DNA of 64,000 nucleotides from Flavobacterium sp. HSC-32F16. Lineage in GTDB: Bacteria > Bacteroidota > Bacteroidia > Flavobacteriales > Flavobacteriaceae. How positions within the stretch are numbered: the stretch's first letter is position 1; each line of letters opens with the position of its first letter. The stretch lies in the NCBI RefSeq assembly GCF_024171645.1, contig NZ_JALKAC010000008.1, positions 186,001 through 250,000 of the forward strand, given 5' to 3'. The notes below the pieces were generated by a model. It worked only from the letters and a program-made list of their open reading frames with translations, ran no database searches and was not told the origin of the DNA. The position numbers were made by a program, and so were the translations under genes. Shown in pieces: positions 44,696 to 53,934 of the stretch.

Positions 44696-44724
44696 CAAAG
44701 TTAATAGAAAAATTGAATTACAAA
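44696..44724 (-). promoter_or_regulatory. Promoter of the VIT-exosortase N operon
   Basis: On the minus strand: TTTG at 44724-44721, 17 bases, TAACTTTG at 44703-44696. This is an exact fit to the Bacteroidota consensus and spacing, 31 bases before the start codon. Confidence 0.75.
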
Positions 44725-45051
44725 TATTTTGTGTATTTTTTTTTCATCCAAGATTTAAGTAAAATCTGGCTATTTAAAAAAGGCAGAATTTGGCGTTCAA
44801 AATCGCAACTATAACGTTATAATTATTTATTTAGAAAGATTCTTGGTTAAAACAGAAGTAAAATCCTACTTGCATTATAACATTAAATTTCGACTTTGTT
44901 AATGAAAAGATTTTAAAATATCAATAATTCATTTTTTTAATGCAAAATTGATGTTTTGATAAAAACAAGCAGTGAAAATCGTTTTTTAACAATAATAATT
45001 TTTGAAAAGGCTACTTCTATTATATTATTTTTAATTATCGGCTTTAATGCT
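44725..45051. promoter_or_regulatory. Intergenic region between the exosortase operon and acnB
   Basis: About 330 bases without a gene. It contains a 12-base perfect palindrome TATAACGTTATA at 44810-44821, roughly midway between the two divergent promoters, which could be an operator. The rest is AT-rich and shows no hairpin or ORF. Confidence 0.4.
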
Positions 45052-45059
45052 TAAATTTG
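45052..45059 (+). promoter_or_regulatory. -7 element of acnB
   Basis: TAAATTTG, an exact TAnnTTTG, ending 27 bases before the acnB ATG at 45087. The alternative upstream start codon (TTG 45057) lies inside it, which argues for the ATG. Confidence 0.55.
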
Positions 45060-45086
45060 CATAAAAAAAATAAATCTGCCTTAACT

Positions 45087-47858
45087 ATGAACATTTATAA
45101 GGATTATATCCAAGAGATTGAAGAACGTAAAAATCTGGGACTTCACCCAAAACCAATTGATAGTGCTGAATTAGTAAGCGAAATTATTGCACAAATTAAA
45201 GATTTAGATAACGAATACAGAGAAGATTCTCTTAAGTTTTTTATTTACAATACATTACCAGGGACTACAAGTGCTGCTGGTGAAAAAGCTGAGTTTTTAA
45301 AAGAAATTATTCTTGGTCAGGAAGAAGTAAAAGAAATTACTCCTGCTTTCGCTTTTGAATTATTATCTCACATGAAAGGCGGACCTTCTATTAAGGTATT
45401 GCTTGATTTAGCTTTAGGAAATGACGATGCTATTGCAAAAGATGCTGCAAAAGTTCTTAAAACACAAGTTTTCCTTTACGAGGCTGACACAGATCGTTTA
45501 ATAGAGGCTTTTAAAAATGAAAATGCAATTGCAAGAGAAATCCTTGAAAGTTATGCGCAAGCTGAGTTTTTTACAAAACTTCCAGATGTAGCAGATGAAA
45601 TTAAGGTAGTTACTTTTATTGCTGGTGAAGGTGATATCTCAACAGATTTACTTTCTCCGGGAAATCAAGCTCACTCACGTTCAGACCGTGAACTTCACGG
45701 ACAATGTATGATTACACCACAAGCCCAGGATGAAATTAGAATGCTGCAGGCACAACATCCTGATGCAAGCGTAATGTTAATTGCCGAAAAAGGAACAATG
45801 GGAGTTGGTTCTTCAAGAATGTCAGGTGTGAATAACGTGGCACTTTGGACAGGAAAACAAGCAAGTCCATATATTCCTTTCGTTAACATAGCTCCTATTG
45901 TTGGAGGAACAAATGGTATTTCTCCAATTTTCCTTACTACTGTTGATGTTACAGGTGGTATTGGTTTAGACCTTAAAAACTGGGTTAAAAAAGTTGATGC
46001 AGAAGGGAATGTTATTCGTAATGAAAATGATGAGCCAATTCTGGAGCAAACCTACTCTGTTGCTACAGGAACTGTTTTAACAATTAATATTAAAGAGAAA
46101 AAATTATATAACGGCGATCAGGAATTAATTGACATTTCTAAGGCATTTACGCCTCAAAAAATGGAATTCATTAAAGCTGGCGGTTCATATGCTATTGTGT
46201 TTGGTAAAAAACTTCAAACATTAGCGGCGAAAATTTTAAATATTGAGGCTCCTCTTGTATTTGCTCCGTCAAAAGAAATTTCTTACGAAGGACAAGGGCT
46301 TACGGCTGTAGAAAAAATCTTCAATAAAAATGCAGTCGGTATTGCTCCGGGAAAAGTATTACACGCTGGTTCTGATGTTCGTGTAGAAGTTAATATCGTA
46401 GGTTCGCAAGATACTACAGGTCTTATGACTGCTCAGGAATTAGAATCTATGGCAGCTACGGTAATTTCTCCAATCGTTGATGGTGCTTACCAATCAGGTT
46501 GTCACACTGCTTCGGTTTGGGATAAAAAAGCGCAGGCAAACATTCCAAAATTGATGAAATTCATGAACGATTTTGGTTTGATCACAGCTCGTGACCCAAA
46601 AGGTGTTTATCATGCAATGACAGACGTTATCCACAAAGTACTTAACGATATTACTATCGACGAGTGGGCTATCATTATTGGTGGTGACTCTCATACAAGA
46701 ATGTCAAAAGGTGTTGCTTTTGGTGCTGACTCAGGAACGGTTGCTCTTGCACTGGCTACCGGAGAAGCTTCAATGCCAATTCCAGAATCTGTAAAAGTTA
46801 CTTTCAAGGGAGATATGAAAGGGTATATGGACTTCCGTGATGTCGTTCATGCTACTCAAGCACAAATGCTTCACCAATTTGGAGGAGAAAATGTTTTCCA
46901 AGGAAGAATCATTGAGGTTCACATTGGAACACTTACTGCAGATCAGGCTTTTACATTTACAGACTGGACTGCAGAGATGAAAGCAAAAGCTTCTATCTGT
47001 ATTTCTGAAGATGATACTTTGATTGAATCATTGGAAATTGCTAAAGGCAGAATCCAGATTATGATCGATAAAGGTATGGATAACGATAAACACGTTCTTC
47101 AAGGATTAATCAACAAAGCAGATAAGAGAATTACAGAAATTAAATCTGCTGAAAAACCTGCTTTAACTCCAGATGCAAATGCTAAATATTATGCTGAAGT
47201 TGTTGTTGATTTAGATCAAATTTCTGAGCCAATGATTGCAGATCCAGACGTAAACAACGTTGACGTTTCTAAAAGATATACTCACGATACTATCAGACCG
47301 TTATCGTTTTACGGTGGAGTGAAAAAAGTAGATCTTGGATTTATTGGATCTTGTATGGTTCACAAAGGAGACATGAAAATCCTTGCCCAGATGCTTAAAA
47401 ATATCGAAGGACAAAAAGGTAAAGTAGAATTCTTGGCACCGCTTGTAGTAGCACCTCCTACATATAATATCGTAGACGAGCTTAAAGCTGAAGGTGACTG
47501 GGAAGTTTTACAAAAATATTCAGGTTTCGAATTTGACGATAACGCTCCAAAAGGTGCAGCTCGTACAGAATATGAAAACATGTTGTATTTAGAGCGTCCA
47601 GGATGTAATCTTTGTATGGGTAACCAGGAAAAAGCAGCAAAAGGAGATACTGTAATGGCAACTTCAACTCGTCTTTTTCAGGGTAGAGTTGTAGAAGATA
47701 CAGAAGGTAAAAAAGGAGAGTCATTGCTTTCATCAACACCAGTTGTAGTGTTGTCTACAATTTTAGGCAGAACTCCAACATTAGATGAATATACAACTGC
47801 AGTTGAAGGTATTAACTTAACTAAGTTTGCGCCTTCTAATAAATCGTTAGTAATGTAA
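45087..47858 (+). CDS. acnB: Bifunctional aconitate hydratase 2 / 2-methylisocitrate dehydratase
   Basis: A 923-residue iron-sulfur enzyme converting citrate to isocitrate and, in the methylcitrate cycle, 2-methylaconitate to 2-methylisocitrate. The start MNIYKDYIQEIEERKNLGLH and the HEAT-like N-terminal domain (about 1-160) are specific to AcnB. Then come the swivel domain (GQCMITPQAQDE region) and the catalytic domains, with YQSGCHTASVWD and ERPGCNLCMGNQEKAAKGDT supplying the cluster cysteines. A terminator and then a second, unrelated-type aconitase follow. Confidence 0.95.
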   Translation: MNIYKDYIQEIEERKNLGLHPKPIDSAELVSEIIAQIKDLDNEYREDSLKFFIYNTLPGTTSAAGEKAEFLKEIILGQEEVKEITPAFAFELLSHMKGGPSIKVLLDLALGNDDAIAKDAAKVLKTQVFLYEADTDRLIEAFKNENAIAREILESYAQAEFFTKLPDVADEIKVVTFIAGEGDISTDLLSPGNQAHSRSDRELHGQCMITPQAQDEIRMLQAQHPDASVMLIAEKGTMGVGSSRMSGVNNVALWTGKQASPYIPFVNIAPIVGGTNGISPIFLTTVDVTGGIGLDLKNWVKKVDAEGNVIRNENDEPILEQTYSVATGTVLTINIKEKKLYNGDQELIDISKAFTPQKMEFIKAGGSYAIVFGKKLQTLAAKILNIEAPLVFAPSKEISYEGQGLTAVEKIFNKNAVGIAPGKVLHAGSDVRVEVNIVGSQDTTGLMTAQELESMAATVISPIVDGAYQSGCHTASVWDKKAQANIPKLMKFMNDFGLITARDPKGVYHAMTDVIHKVLNDITIDEWAIIIGGDSHTRMSKGVAFGADSGTVALALATGEASMPIPESVKVTFKGDMKGYMDFRDVVHATQAQMLHQFGGENVFQGRIIEVHIGTLTADQAFTFTDWTAEMKAKASICISEDDTLIESLEIAKGRIQIMIDKGMDNDKHVLQGLINKADKRITEIKSAEKPALTPDANAKYYAEVVVDLDQISEPMIADPDVNNVDVSKRYTHDTIRPLSFYGGVKKVDLGFIGSCMVHKGDMKILAQMLKNIEGQKGKVEFLAPLVVAPPTYNIVDELKAEGDWEVLQKYSGFEFDDNAPKGAARTEYENMLYLERPGCNLCMGNQEKAAKGDTVMATSTRLFQGRVVEDTEGKKGESLLSSTPVVVLSTILGRTPTLDEYTTAVEGINLTKFAPSNKSLVM

Positions 47859-47880
47859 TTTTACGATTATTAATATATAA

Positions 47881-47909
47881 GAAGCCTGAGTGATAAACTC
47901 GGGCTTTTT
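47881..47909 (+). terminator. Intrinsic terminator of acnB
   Basis: AAGCCTGAGT / ACTCGGGCTT (one T-G pair) with a 5-base loop and a T run, 24 bases after the stop. Confidence 0.82.
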
Positions 47910-47984
47910 CTTTTATGGCTCTTCTATTTTTCGTAACTTGTGATGTCAAAATAAAACAGAAAAACAAAAAACAATTATATACTT

Positions 47985-50249
47985 ATGGCTTTTGATATTG
48001 AAATGATTAAAAAAGTGTATGAGAACATGCCAGGTCGTGTTGATAAAGCACGCGAGATTGTTGGTCGTCCACTTACTTTAACAGAGAAAATTTTGTACAA
48101 TCACCTTTGGGATGGAACTCCAAACCAGGCATTTGGAAGAGGTGTTGATTATGTTGATTTTGCACCAGATCGTGTAGCATGTCAGGATGCAACAGCACAA
48201 ATGGCATTATTACAATTTATGCATGCTGGAAAATCTAAAGTAGCAGTTCCTACAACAGTGCACTGCGATCACTTGATTCAGGCAAAAATAGACGCCGCAA
48301 CCGATTTGGCCAGAGCAAAAACACAAAGTAATGAAGTTTTCGATTTCTTATCGTCTGTTTCTAATAAATACGGAATTGGTTTTTGGAAACCGGGAGCCGG
48401 AATTATTCATCAGGTAGTGCTTGAAAACTACGCTTTTCCAGGCGGAATGATGATTGGTACCGATTCTCACACCGTAAATGCCGGAGGTTTAGGTATGGTG
48501 GCTATTGGTGTAGGTGGAGCCGATGCTGTAGACGTTATGTCTGGTATGGCTTGGGAGCTTAAATTTCCTAAACTAATTGGAGTTAAATTAACTGGTAAAT
48601 TATCAGGATGGACAGCTCCTAAAGATGTTATTCTTAAAGTTGCAGGTATCCTTACCGTAAAAGGTGGTACGGGGGCTATTGTTGAATATTTTGGCGAAGG
48701 TGCAACTGCTATGTCATGTACTGGTAAAGGAACAATTTGTAACATGGGGGCTGAAATTGGAGCTACAACTTCAACTTTTGGTTATGATGCTTCAATGAGT
48801 CGTTACCTGCGTTCTACAAACAGGGCTGATGTGGCTGATGCTGCAGATAAAGTAGCTTCTTACTTAACTGGAGATCCAGAGGTTTATGCTAACCCGGAAG
48901 AATATTTTGATCAGGTTATCGAAATCAATTTATCTCAATTAGAACCACATTTAAATGGTCCTTTTACTCCAGATTTGGCTACTCCAATTTCTAAAATGAA
49001 AGATGAAGCAATCAAAAATAACTGGCCGTTACAAATTCAGGTTGGATTAATTGGTTCTTGTACAAATTCTTCTTACGAGGATATTGCGCGTGCAGCTTCG
49101 TTAGCTAAGCAAGTTGCGGCTAAAAACTTAAAAACCAAAGCTCAATTTACTATAACTCCGGGTTCTGAAGTTGTTCGTTCTACAATTGAAAGAGACGGAT
49201 TTATTGATACTTTTAATAAAATAAACGCCACTGTATTTGCTAATGCCTGCGGACCATGTATTGGTATGTGGGATAGAGAAGGGGCAGAAAAGGAAGAAAG
49301 AAATACAATCGTTCACTCTTTTAATCGTAACTTCTCAAAACGTGCAGATGGTAATCCAAATACTTTAGCCTTTGTAGGTTCGCCGGAATTGGTAACAGCC
49401 TTAGCTATTGCGGGTGATTTAGGATTTAATCCTTTAACAGATAAATTAATTAATGAAGATGGTGAAGAAGTAATGCTGGATGCTCCAACAGGAGATGAGC
49501 TTCCTTCTAAAGGTTTTTATGCCGAAGATCCGGGATTTCAGGCTCCCGCAGCAGATGGTTCAGGTGTTCAGGTTGTAGTTAGTCCTACATCTGAGCGTTT
49601 GCAGTTATTAGCTCCTTTCAATGCCTGGGATGGAAAAAATATTACTGGCGCGAAATTGTTAATTAAAGCATTTGGAAAATGTACTACTGACCATATTTCT
49701 ATGGCTGGGCCATGGCTGCGTTTCCGCGGGCATCTGGATAATATTTCTAATAATATGCTCATTGGTGCTGTAAATGCATTCAATCAAAAAACAAACTCGG
49801 TTAAAAATCAATTGACAGGAGAATACGATGCTGTTCCTGCTGTAGCTCGTGCATATAAAGCAGCCGGAGTTCCATCTATCGTTGTGGGAGATCACAACTA
49901 TGGAGAAGGATCCTCTCGTGAGCATGCTGCAATGGAACCTCGTTTTTTAGGAGTAAAAGCAGTATTAGTGAAATCTTTCGCTCGTATCCATGAAACAAAC
50001 CTTAAAAAACAAGGTCTTTTAGGATTGACTTTTGCAAACGAAGCAGATTATGATAAAATTCAGGAAAACGATACAATCAATTTTACTGATTTAACTGAGT
50101 TTGCTCCGGGGAAACCATTAACGTTAGAGTTTGTTCATGCAGATGGTACAAAAGATATTATCCTGGCCAACCATACTTACAACGCAGGCCAGATTGGATG
50201 GTTCGTTGCAGGTTCCGCACTAAACTTAATTGCAGCTGGAAAGGCTTAA
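47985..50249 (+). CDS. Aconitate hydratase (mitochondrial-type AcnA/Aco2)
   Basis: A 754-residue aconitase of the length and type of mitochondrial enzymes. Cluster-binding and active-site landmarks are GLIGSCTNSSYEDIARAA and ANACGPCIGMWDREGAEKEE for the three cysteines, FPGGMMIGTDSHTVNAGGLG for substrate binding, and NYGEGSSREHAAMEPRFLG in the swivel domain. It lacks the AcnB-type N-terminal domain. It lies 126 bases after acnB but has its own terminator and is separated from acnB by one, so the two can be expressed separately. Gene symbol is left open because naming varies between acnA and aco. Confidence 0.94.
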   Translation: MAFDIEMIKKVYENMPGRVDKAREIVGRPLTLTEKILYNHLWDGTPNQAFGRGVDYVDFAPDRVACQDATAQMALLQFMHAGKSKVAVPTTVHCDHLIQAKIDAATDLARAKTQSNEVFDFLSSVSNKYGIGFWKPGAGIIHQVVLENYAFPGGMMIGTDSHTVNAGGLGMVAIGVGGADAVDVMSGMAWELKFPKLIGVKLTGKLSGWTAPKDVILKVAGILTVKGGTGAIVEYFGEGATAMSCTGKGTICNMGAEIGATTSTFGYDASMSRYLRSTNRADVADAADKVASYLTGDPEVYANPEEYFDQVIEINLSQLEPHLNGPFTPDLATPISKMKDEAIKNNWPLQIQVGLIGSCTNSSYEDIARAASLAKQVAAKNLKTKAQFTITPGSEVVRSTIERDGFIDTFNKINATVFANACGPCIGMWDREGAEKEERNTIVHSFNRNFSKRADGNPNTLAFVGSPELVTALAIAGDLGFNPLTDKLINEDGEEVMLDAPTGDELPSKGFYAEDPGFQAPAADGSGVQVVVSPTSERLQLLAPFNAWDGKNITGAKLLIKAFGKCTTDHISMAGPWLRFRGHLDNISNNMLIGAVNAFNQKTNSVKNQLTGEYDAVPAVARAYKAAGVPSIVVGDHNYGEGSSREHAAMEPRFLGVKAVLVKSFARIHETNLKKQGLLGLTFANEADYDKIQENDTINFTDLTEFAPGKPLTLEFVHADGTKDIILANHTYNAGQIGWFVAGSALNLIAAGKA

Positions 50250-50270
50250 TTTTTTAAGATTTGATTATAC

Positions 50271-50305
50271 TAAAAGTGCTCTGTGAAAACAGAGCGCTTT
50301 TTTTA
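50271..50305 (+). terminator. Intrinsic terminator after the second aconitase
   Basis: AAAAGTGCTCTGT / ACAGAGCGCTTTT (one T-G pair) around GAAA, followed by TTTTTTT. Confidence 0.9.
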
Positions 50306-50587
50306 TTTAGGTATTTTTTAAAAAAGAGAAGAATGTTGTGTCTTGTTTTTAAAAGAAAATTAGATTATAAAATTGTTATAAAAATCAAAAACGTAATCAT
50401 CAGAAAAACTATAAGTTACGGTTTTTTGAAATTAAAGGTGTAAAATTGAAGTAAATTAGTTGTTAAAAAACGTGTGAAATTTACTTTAAAAAGTTAAATT
50501 CGCTTTTTAGGCAATATATTTGTGCTTTTTGAGTTTCAAATGAGTGTCTAAACTTAAAAAAGGAGTAAATAACTTTAATAGGTGAGT
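50306..50587 (+). promoter_or_regulatory. Intergenic region with the promoter of the LysM-NlpC/P60 gene
   Basis: About 280 bases. TATATTTG at 50515-50522 is an exact -7 element, 65 bases before the start. No TTG at -33. AAAAGGAG at 50558-50565 is purine-rich but 22 bases from the ATG, too far for a Shine-Dalgarno. Nothing else was recognised; a possible 60-codon frame from 50261 overlaps the terminator and is not credible. Confidence 0.5.
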
Positions 50588-51733
50588 ATGGTTTTTAGAT
50601 TAATTATAGTATTGTTTTTTTTTAGTGCGGGTGTTTTTTCTCAGGAAAAATTTATCAAACATAAAATTTCAAAAGGAGACAATCTTACTGTAATTGCTAA
50701 AAAATATGGAGTAAAAGCAAAAGATATTCAAGAAGCAAATCCTAATGCTCCTAAAATTTTAAAACTAAATTCGGTTTTACTTATTCCGAATAAAAATGCA
50801 AAACCTGCTCAAGCCCCGGTACAAGTTGCAATAAATACTACTCCAGGATCACACGAAGTTTTACAAAAAGAAACGCTTTGGGGAATCTCTAAAAAATACA
50901 ATGTTTCTGTCGATGATTTAAAAAAAGCCAATCCGGCCTTAGAAACCGAAGGATTAAAAATAGGACAGCAAATCGTTATTCCAACTAATACTAATATAGC
51001 GGCGGTTTCTGAAAACATTCCTAATACTGAAACAGAAAAGCCGGAAATAATCCCTTCTACAGATGTTGAGCTTGCAGTTGAAGTACAGCCAAAAGAAACT
51101 AAATACGCAATAGCTAAAAAATACGGAATAACTGTAAAAGAGTTAGAGCGTCAAAATCCACAAATAAAAGCAAAACTTCCAGTTGGTTATGTCTTGAAAA
51201 TAAAGACAACCAAAGAAAAAGCAGATGCGATAAATGCTTCAAATGCCCCTAAAACTTTATTAGATGAAAACTTTGGTTCTGAACCTCAAATAGCAGATAA
51301 TACAGCAGTTAAAAAAGATTCAACATTTGTTTACAATGGAAATCATTCTGATTTAATCGACCAGATTATTGTAAGTGCAACCGAAAATATTGGAACCCGT
51401 TACCGTTCAGGCGGTACTACAAAAGCAGGTTTTGACTGCTCAGGGTTAATGTTCTGCACCTTTGGAAATTTTGATATAAAATTACCAAGAAGTTCAATAG
51501 AACAATCTCGTATAGGAACAAAAGTAGCTTCTGCCGAAGCGCAAAAAGGAGATTTAATTTTCTTTAAAACAAACGGAAGACGCCATATTAATCATGTTGG
51601 AATGGTAGTTGAAGCCGGCGATGGCGAGATTAAATTTGTACATTCTTCAACACACGGAGGTGTTATAATTTCTTCTACTAAGGAAGCTTATTATCAAAGA
51701 TCTTTTTCTCAGGTAAATCGTATTTTAGAATAA
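50588..51733 (+). CDS. LysM and NlpC/P60 domain cell-wall hydrolase
   Basis: A 381-residue secreted peptidoglycan hydrolase. A signal peptide (1-18, ending VFSQE) is followed by three LysM repeats at about 24-67, 90-133 and 167-204 (KISKGDNLTVIAKKYGVKA, EVLQKETLWGISKKYNVSV, EVQPKETKYAIAKKYGITV). The last is the most diverged. The C-terminal NlpC/P60 domain (about 255-380) has the catalytic Cys in GFDCSGLMF and His in INHVGMVVEA, with a third polar His in KFVHSSTHGG. It probably cleaves stem-peptide links during growth or division. ATG 50588 is preferred to GTG 50582. Its 3' end overlaps the response regulator gene by 9 bases on the other strand. Confidence 0.92.
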   Translation: MVFRLIIVLFFFSAGVFSQEKFIKHKISKGDNLTVIAKKYGVKAKDIQEANPNAPKILKLNSVLLIPNKNAKPAQAPVQVAINTTPGSHEVLQKETLWGISKKYNVSVDDLKKANPALETEGLKIGQQIVIPTNTNIAAVSENIPNTETEKPEIIPSTDVELAVEVQPKETKYAIAKKYGITVKELERQNPQIKAKLPVGYVLKIKTTKEKADAINASNAPKTLLDENFGSEPQIADNTAVKKDSTFVYNGNHSDLIDQIIVSATENIGTRYRSGGTTKAGFDCSGLMFCTFGNFDIKLPRSSIEQSRIGTKVASAEAQKGDLIFFKTNGRRHINHVGMVVEAGDGEIKFVHSSTHGGVIISSTKEAYYQRSFSQVNRILE

Positions 51734-52126
51734 GAAACTATTTAAAAATTTCTTTTTCAGTTCGTCAATAGGAATAGGTTTGTTTAAAAAATCTCGAACG
51801 AATTCATTTTTTCGAATCTGTTCTATTTCATCAGAATCTAAAGTAGAAGAAACCACATAAATTTGAGTTTCTTTTTTAATCTCCTCATTAAGCGTTTGAA
51901 AAATATCCAAAAATTCAAAACCATCCATCACAGGCATTTGTATATCTAATAGAATAACTAGCTTTTGCTGCGTTTTTTTATTTTTTATAATCCACTGTAA
52001 ACCTTCTAATCCATTATTGGCTATAAAAACCTGATTGATATCAAGAACTTTTTTCAGCAGTTGTTTGGTAACAAGCTGGTCAATTAAGTTATCTTCGATT
52101 AATAAAATAGTGGAGCTAAATTCCAT
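51725..52126 (-). CDS. Single-domain response regulator (CheY-like receiver)
   Basis: A 133-residue receiver without an output domain. The acidic pocket is ILLIEDN, the phospho-acceptor is Asp61 in LVILLDIQMPVMDG, the switch region is VVSSTLDSD, and the conserved Lys is in LNKPIP. The start at 52126 lies inside the end of the histidine kinase gene (11-base overlap), so kinase and regulator are translated together. With no DNA-binding domain it must act by phosphotransfer or protein contact. Its gene ends 9 bases inside the convergent LysM gene with no terminator between. Confidence 0.9.
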   Translation of the reverse strand: MEFSSTILLIEDNLIDQLVTKQLLKKVLDINQVFIANNGLEGLQWIIKNKKTQQKLVILLDIQMPVMDGFEFLDIFQTLNEEIKKETQIYVVSSTLDSDEIEQIRKNEFVRDFLNKPIPIDELKKKFLNSFLF

Positions 52127-53549
52127 ATGAAGTGGGTATTGCAACAATAAATTTACTGCCAATATTGTTTTCTGAAATAACAGAAATGTTTCCTTTGATG
52201 TTTTCTACAGCTTCTTTTACAATATAAAGCCCTAATCCTGAACCTTTATTTTTGTTTGTTCCAAAGTACATTTCAAAAATATAATCTTTGCAATCGTCCT
52301 TAATGCCAATTCCATTATCAGAAACCTCAATTCTGTTAAAACCTTCAGAAATATAAGTTTTAATAGAAATAAACATTTCCTGCTTGTTGTTGTCAGCATA
52401 CTTAATGGCGTTAGAAAGTAAATTGTTTATGATGATTTTTAAACGCAGGCCATCGCTCTGAATTTGATCTATCTGTAATTCTTGCGTAAAAGTAATTTTG
52501 TTTGCATTTTCAATATGCATTAATTGTAAAATGGCTTCATTGAATATTTCTTTAAGACTTACAGGTTCAATAATAATTTGTTTTCTTTTGTTTTTAGAGT
52601 AGTCAATAATATCACTTATAAATTGATCCTGCTTTGTTAAGCTCTGATGCATTAATTGTAGATAATCTTTTATTTGACTTATGTCGTCTTCTAATTGTGT
52701 AATCTCAATTAATCCTTTTAAAGAAGTTATAGGAGATCTCAAGTCGTGAGAGGCACTGTAAACAAAACGGTCTAATTCATGATTAACTAAAGTTAAATTT
52801 TCATTTTTAACCTCAATTTCCTTTTTGGAAATTGTTAATCTTTTTACCATTATCGAATAATACGAACAAACGCTCAATACGATTATTAAAATAAAAACAA
52901 TGTTAGTTATAGTTAAAAGTGTTTTTATTTTTCGGGTTCCTTCACCCAGAGTATTCGAAAAGTTGCGTTGATTAATCGTAAGCTTATCGCTGATTTGACT
53001 TATTTTAGAAATGAATTTTTTCTGATCCGCTTCGGTTAATGAATTGTGTTCGATTTTAGCATTAATTTGAGTTCCAATTATAAAAAGTTCATTAATTAAA
53101 TTATCTCCCTGTTCCCATTCGTGAATTGCTTTTGCAAGGAATGAAACCTTTTGAAAGTTTACAAATAACCAAACAAGATCGTCCAGATCATCTTTATGAT
53201 TACGTCCGGCTAAAAAGCCCTGCCTTGCTACTAGATTATCGCCGGCTTTTAAAAGAGTTTTTCGGGCAATTCCATCTCCTTGAGGTACTTTTAATTCTTT
53301 ATTATACAGTTTCCATTGATTTGGATCTTTGTTGTAGAGGTAAGTTATAAGATGACGCGAAGCATCTTTCTGTCCTTTTGAATAATGAGATTCACCATTA
53401 ACATAAGCTCTGTTGGCAGATAAAATTTTGATCGTAAAAAAATTAATGCATATTAATAATGCACAAGAAATGAATACGATTAATATTAGGACAAAAACAT
53501 TTGGCAAACGGAGGTTCTGTAAAGATCGAACCTTATGCATGATTTTCAT
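52116..53549 (-). CDS. Membrane-bound sensor histidine kinase
   Basis: A 477-residue kinase. Transmembrane helix 1 lies at about 17-42 (VFVLILIVFISCALLICINF), then a mostly helical extracytoplasmic domain (about 45-210), then transmembrane helix 2 at about 212-233. The HisKA domain has the phospho-accepting His in VYSASHDLRSPITSLKG (His268), and the HATPase domain has the N box NNLLSNAIKYAD, DNGIGI and the G2 box GSGLGLYIVKEAVE. The start could be 53594, 53549 or 53540; 53549 leaves a short cytosolic lead before helix 1. It is the partner of the downstream receiver protein. The signal is unknown. Confidence 0.88.
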   Translation of the reverse strand: MKIMHKVRSLQNLRLPNVFVLILIVFISCALLICINFFTIKILSANRAYVNGESHYSKGQKDASRHLITYLYNKDPNQWKLYNKELKVPQGDGIARKTLLKAGDNLVARQGFLAGRNHKDDLDDLVWLFVNFQKVSFLAKAIHEWEQGDNLINELFIIGTQINAKIEHNSLTEADQKKFISKISQISDKLTINQRNFSNTLGEGTRKIKTLLTITNIVFILIIVLSVCSYYSIMVKRLTISKKEIEVKNENLTLVNHELDRFVYSASHDLRSPITSLKGLIEITQLEDDISQIKDYLQLMHQSLTKQDQFISDIIDYSKNKRKQIIIEPVSLKEIFNEAILQLMHIENANKITFTQELQIDQIQSDGLRLKIIINNLLSNAIKYADNNKQEMFISIKTYISEGFNRIEVSDNGIGIKDDCKDYIFEMYFGTNKNKGSGLGLYIVKEAVENIKGNISVISENNIGSKFIVAIPTSYGI

Positions 53550-53594
53550 ATTAGTAGGTTTAATATTAATGTTCTGCCTTATATTTAGTTGCAT

Positions 53595-53934
53595 TATTTT
53601 TTTTCTTTTAAATCATCTTTGAGGCTGATTATTTAAAAGAGCTAAAAATAAACAATTGTTAATGAAAATATATAAAATTTAAGACTAATATAGTCTTTTA
53701 TCAAATTTAGTAAAAAATACGAATCTTTTTACAAGACTCATTATTTTCTCAATTATTTTTTATTTTGATATTAATTTATTGATTATCAGTATTTTTATTT
53801 TTTATTTTTTTAAAAAAAAATAGAAGTTTTTATTTTTTTTATTTTACTGCTAAAATTAAAATAGATGATTATACTGGTTTTTTGTTTAATATAGAGAAGG
53901 CTTAAAAGAAAGATTTTATTTAAGACTTTGATGA
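53595..53934. other. AT-rich intergenic stretch upstream of the kinase gene
   Basis: About 340 bases with long A and T runs (for example around 53790-53850) and no credible ORF or hairpin. No exact TAnnTTTG on the minus strand upstream of the kinase was found. The right edge runs into the out-of-frame tail of the small gene at 53935. Confidence 0.4.

Noticed and set aside
45057..45086. Upstream TTG start for acnB
   Set aside because: It falls inside the TAAATTTG promoter element, and AcnB homologues begin at MNIYKDYI.
50261..50443. A 60-codon frame after the second aconitase
   Set aside because: It overlaps the aconitase terminator hairpin and is made of Lys/Ile-rich AT-biased codons, as expected by chance.
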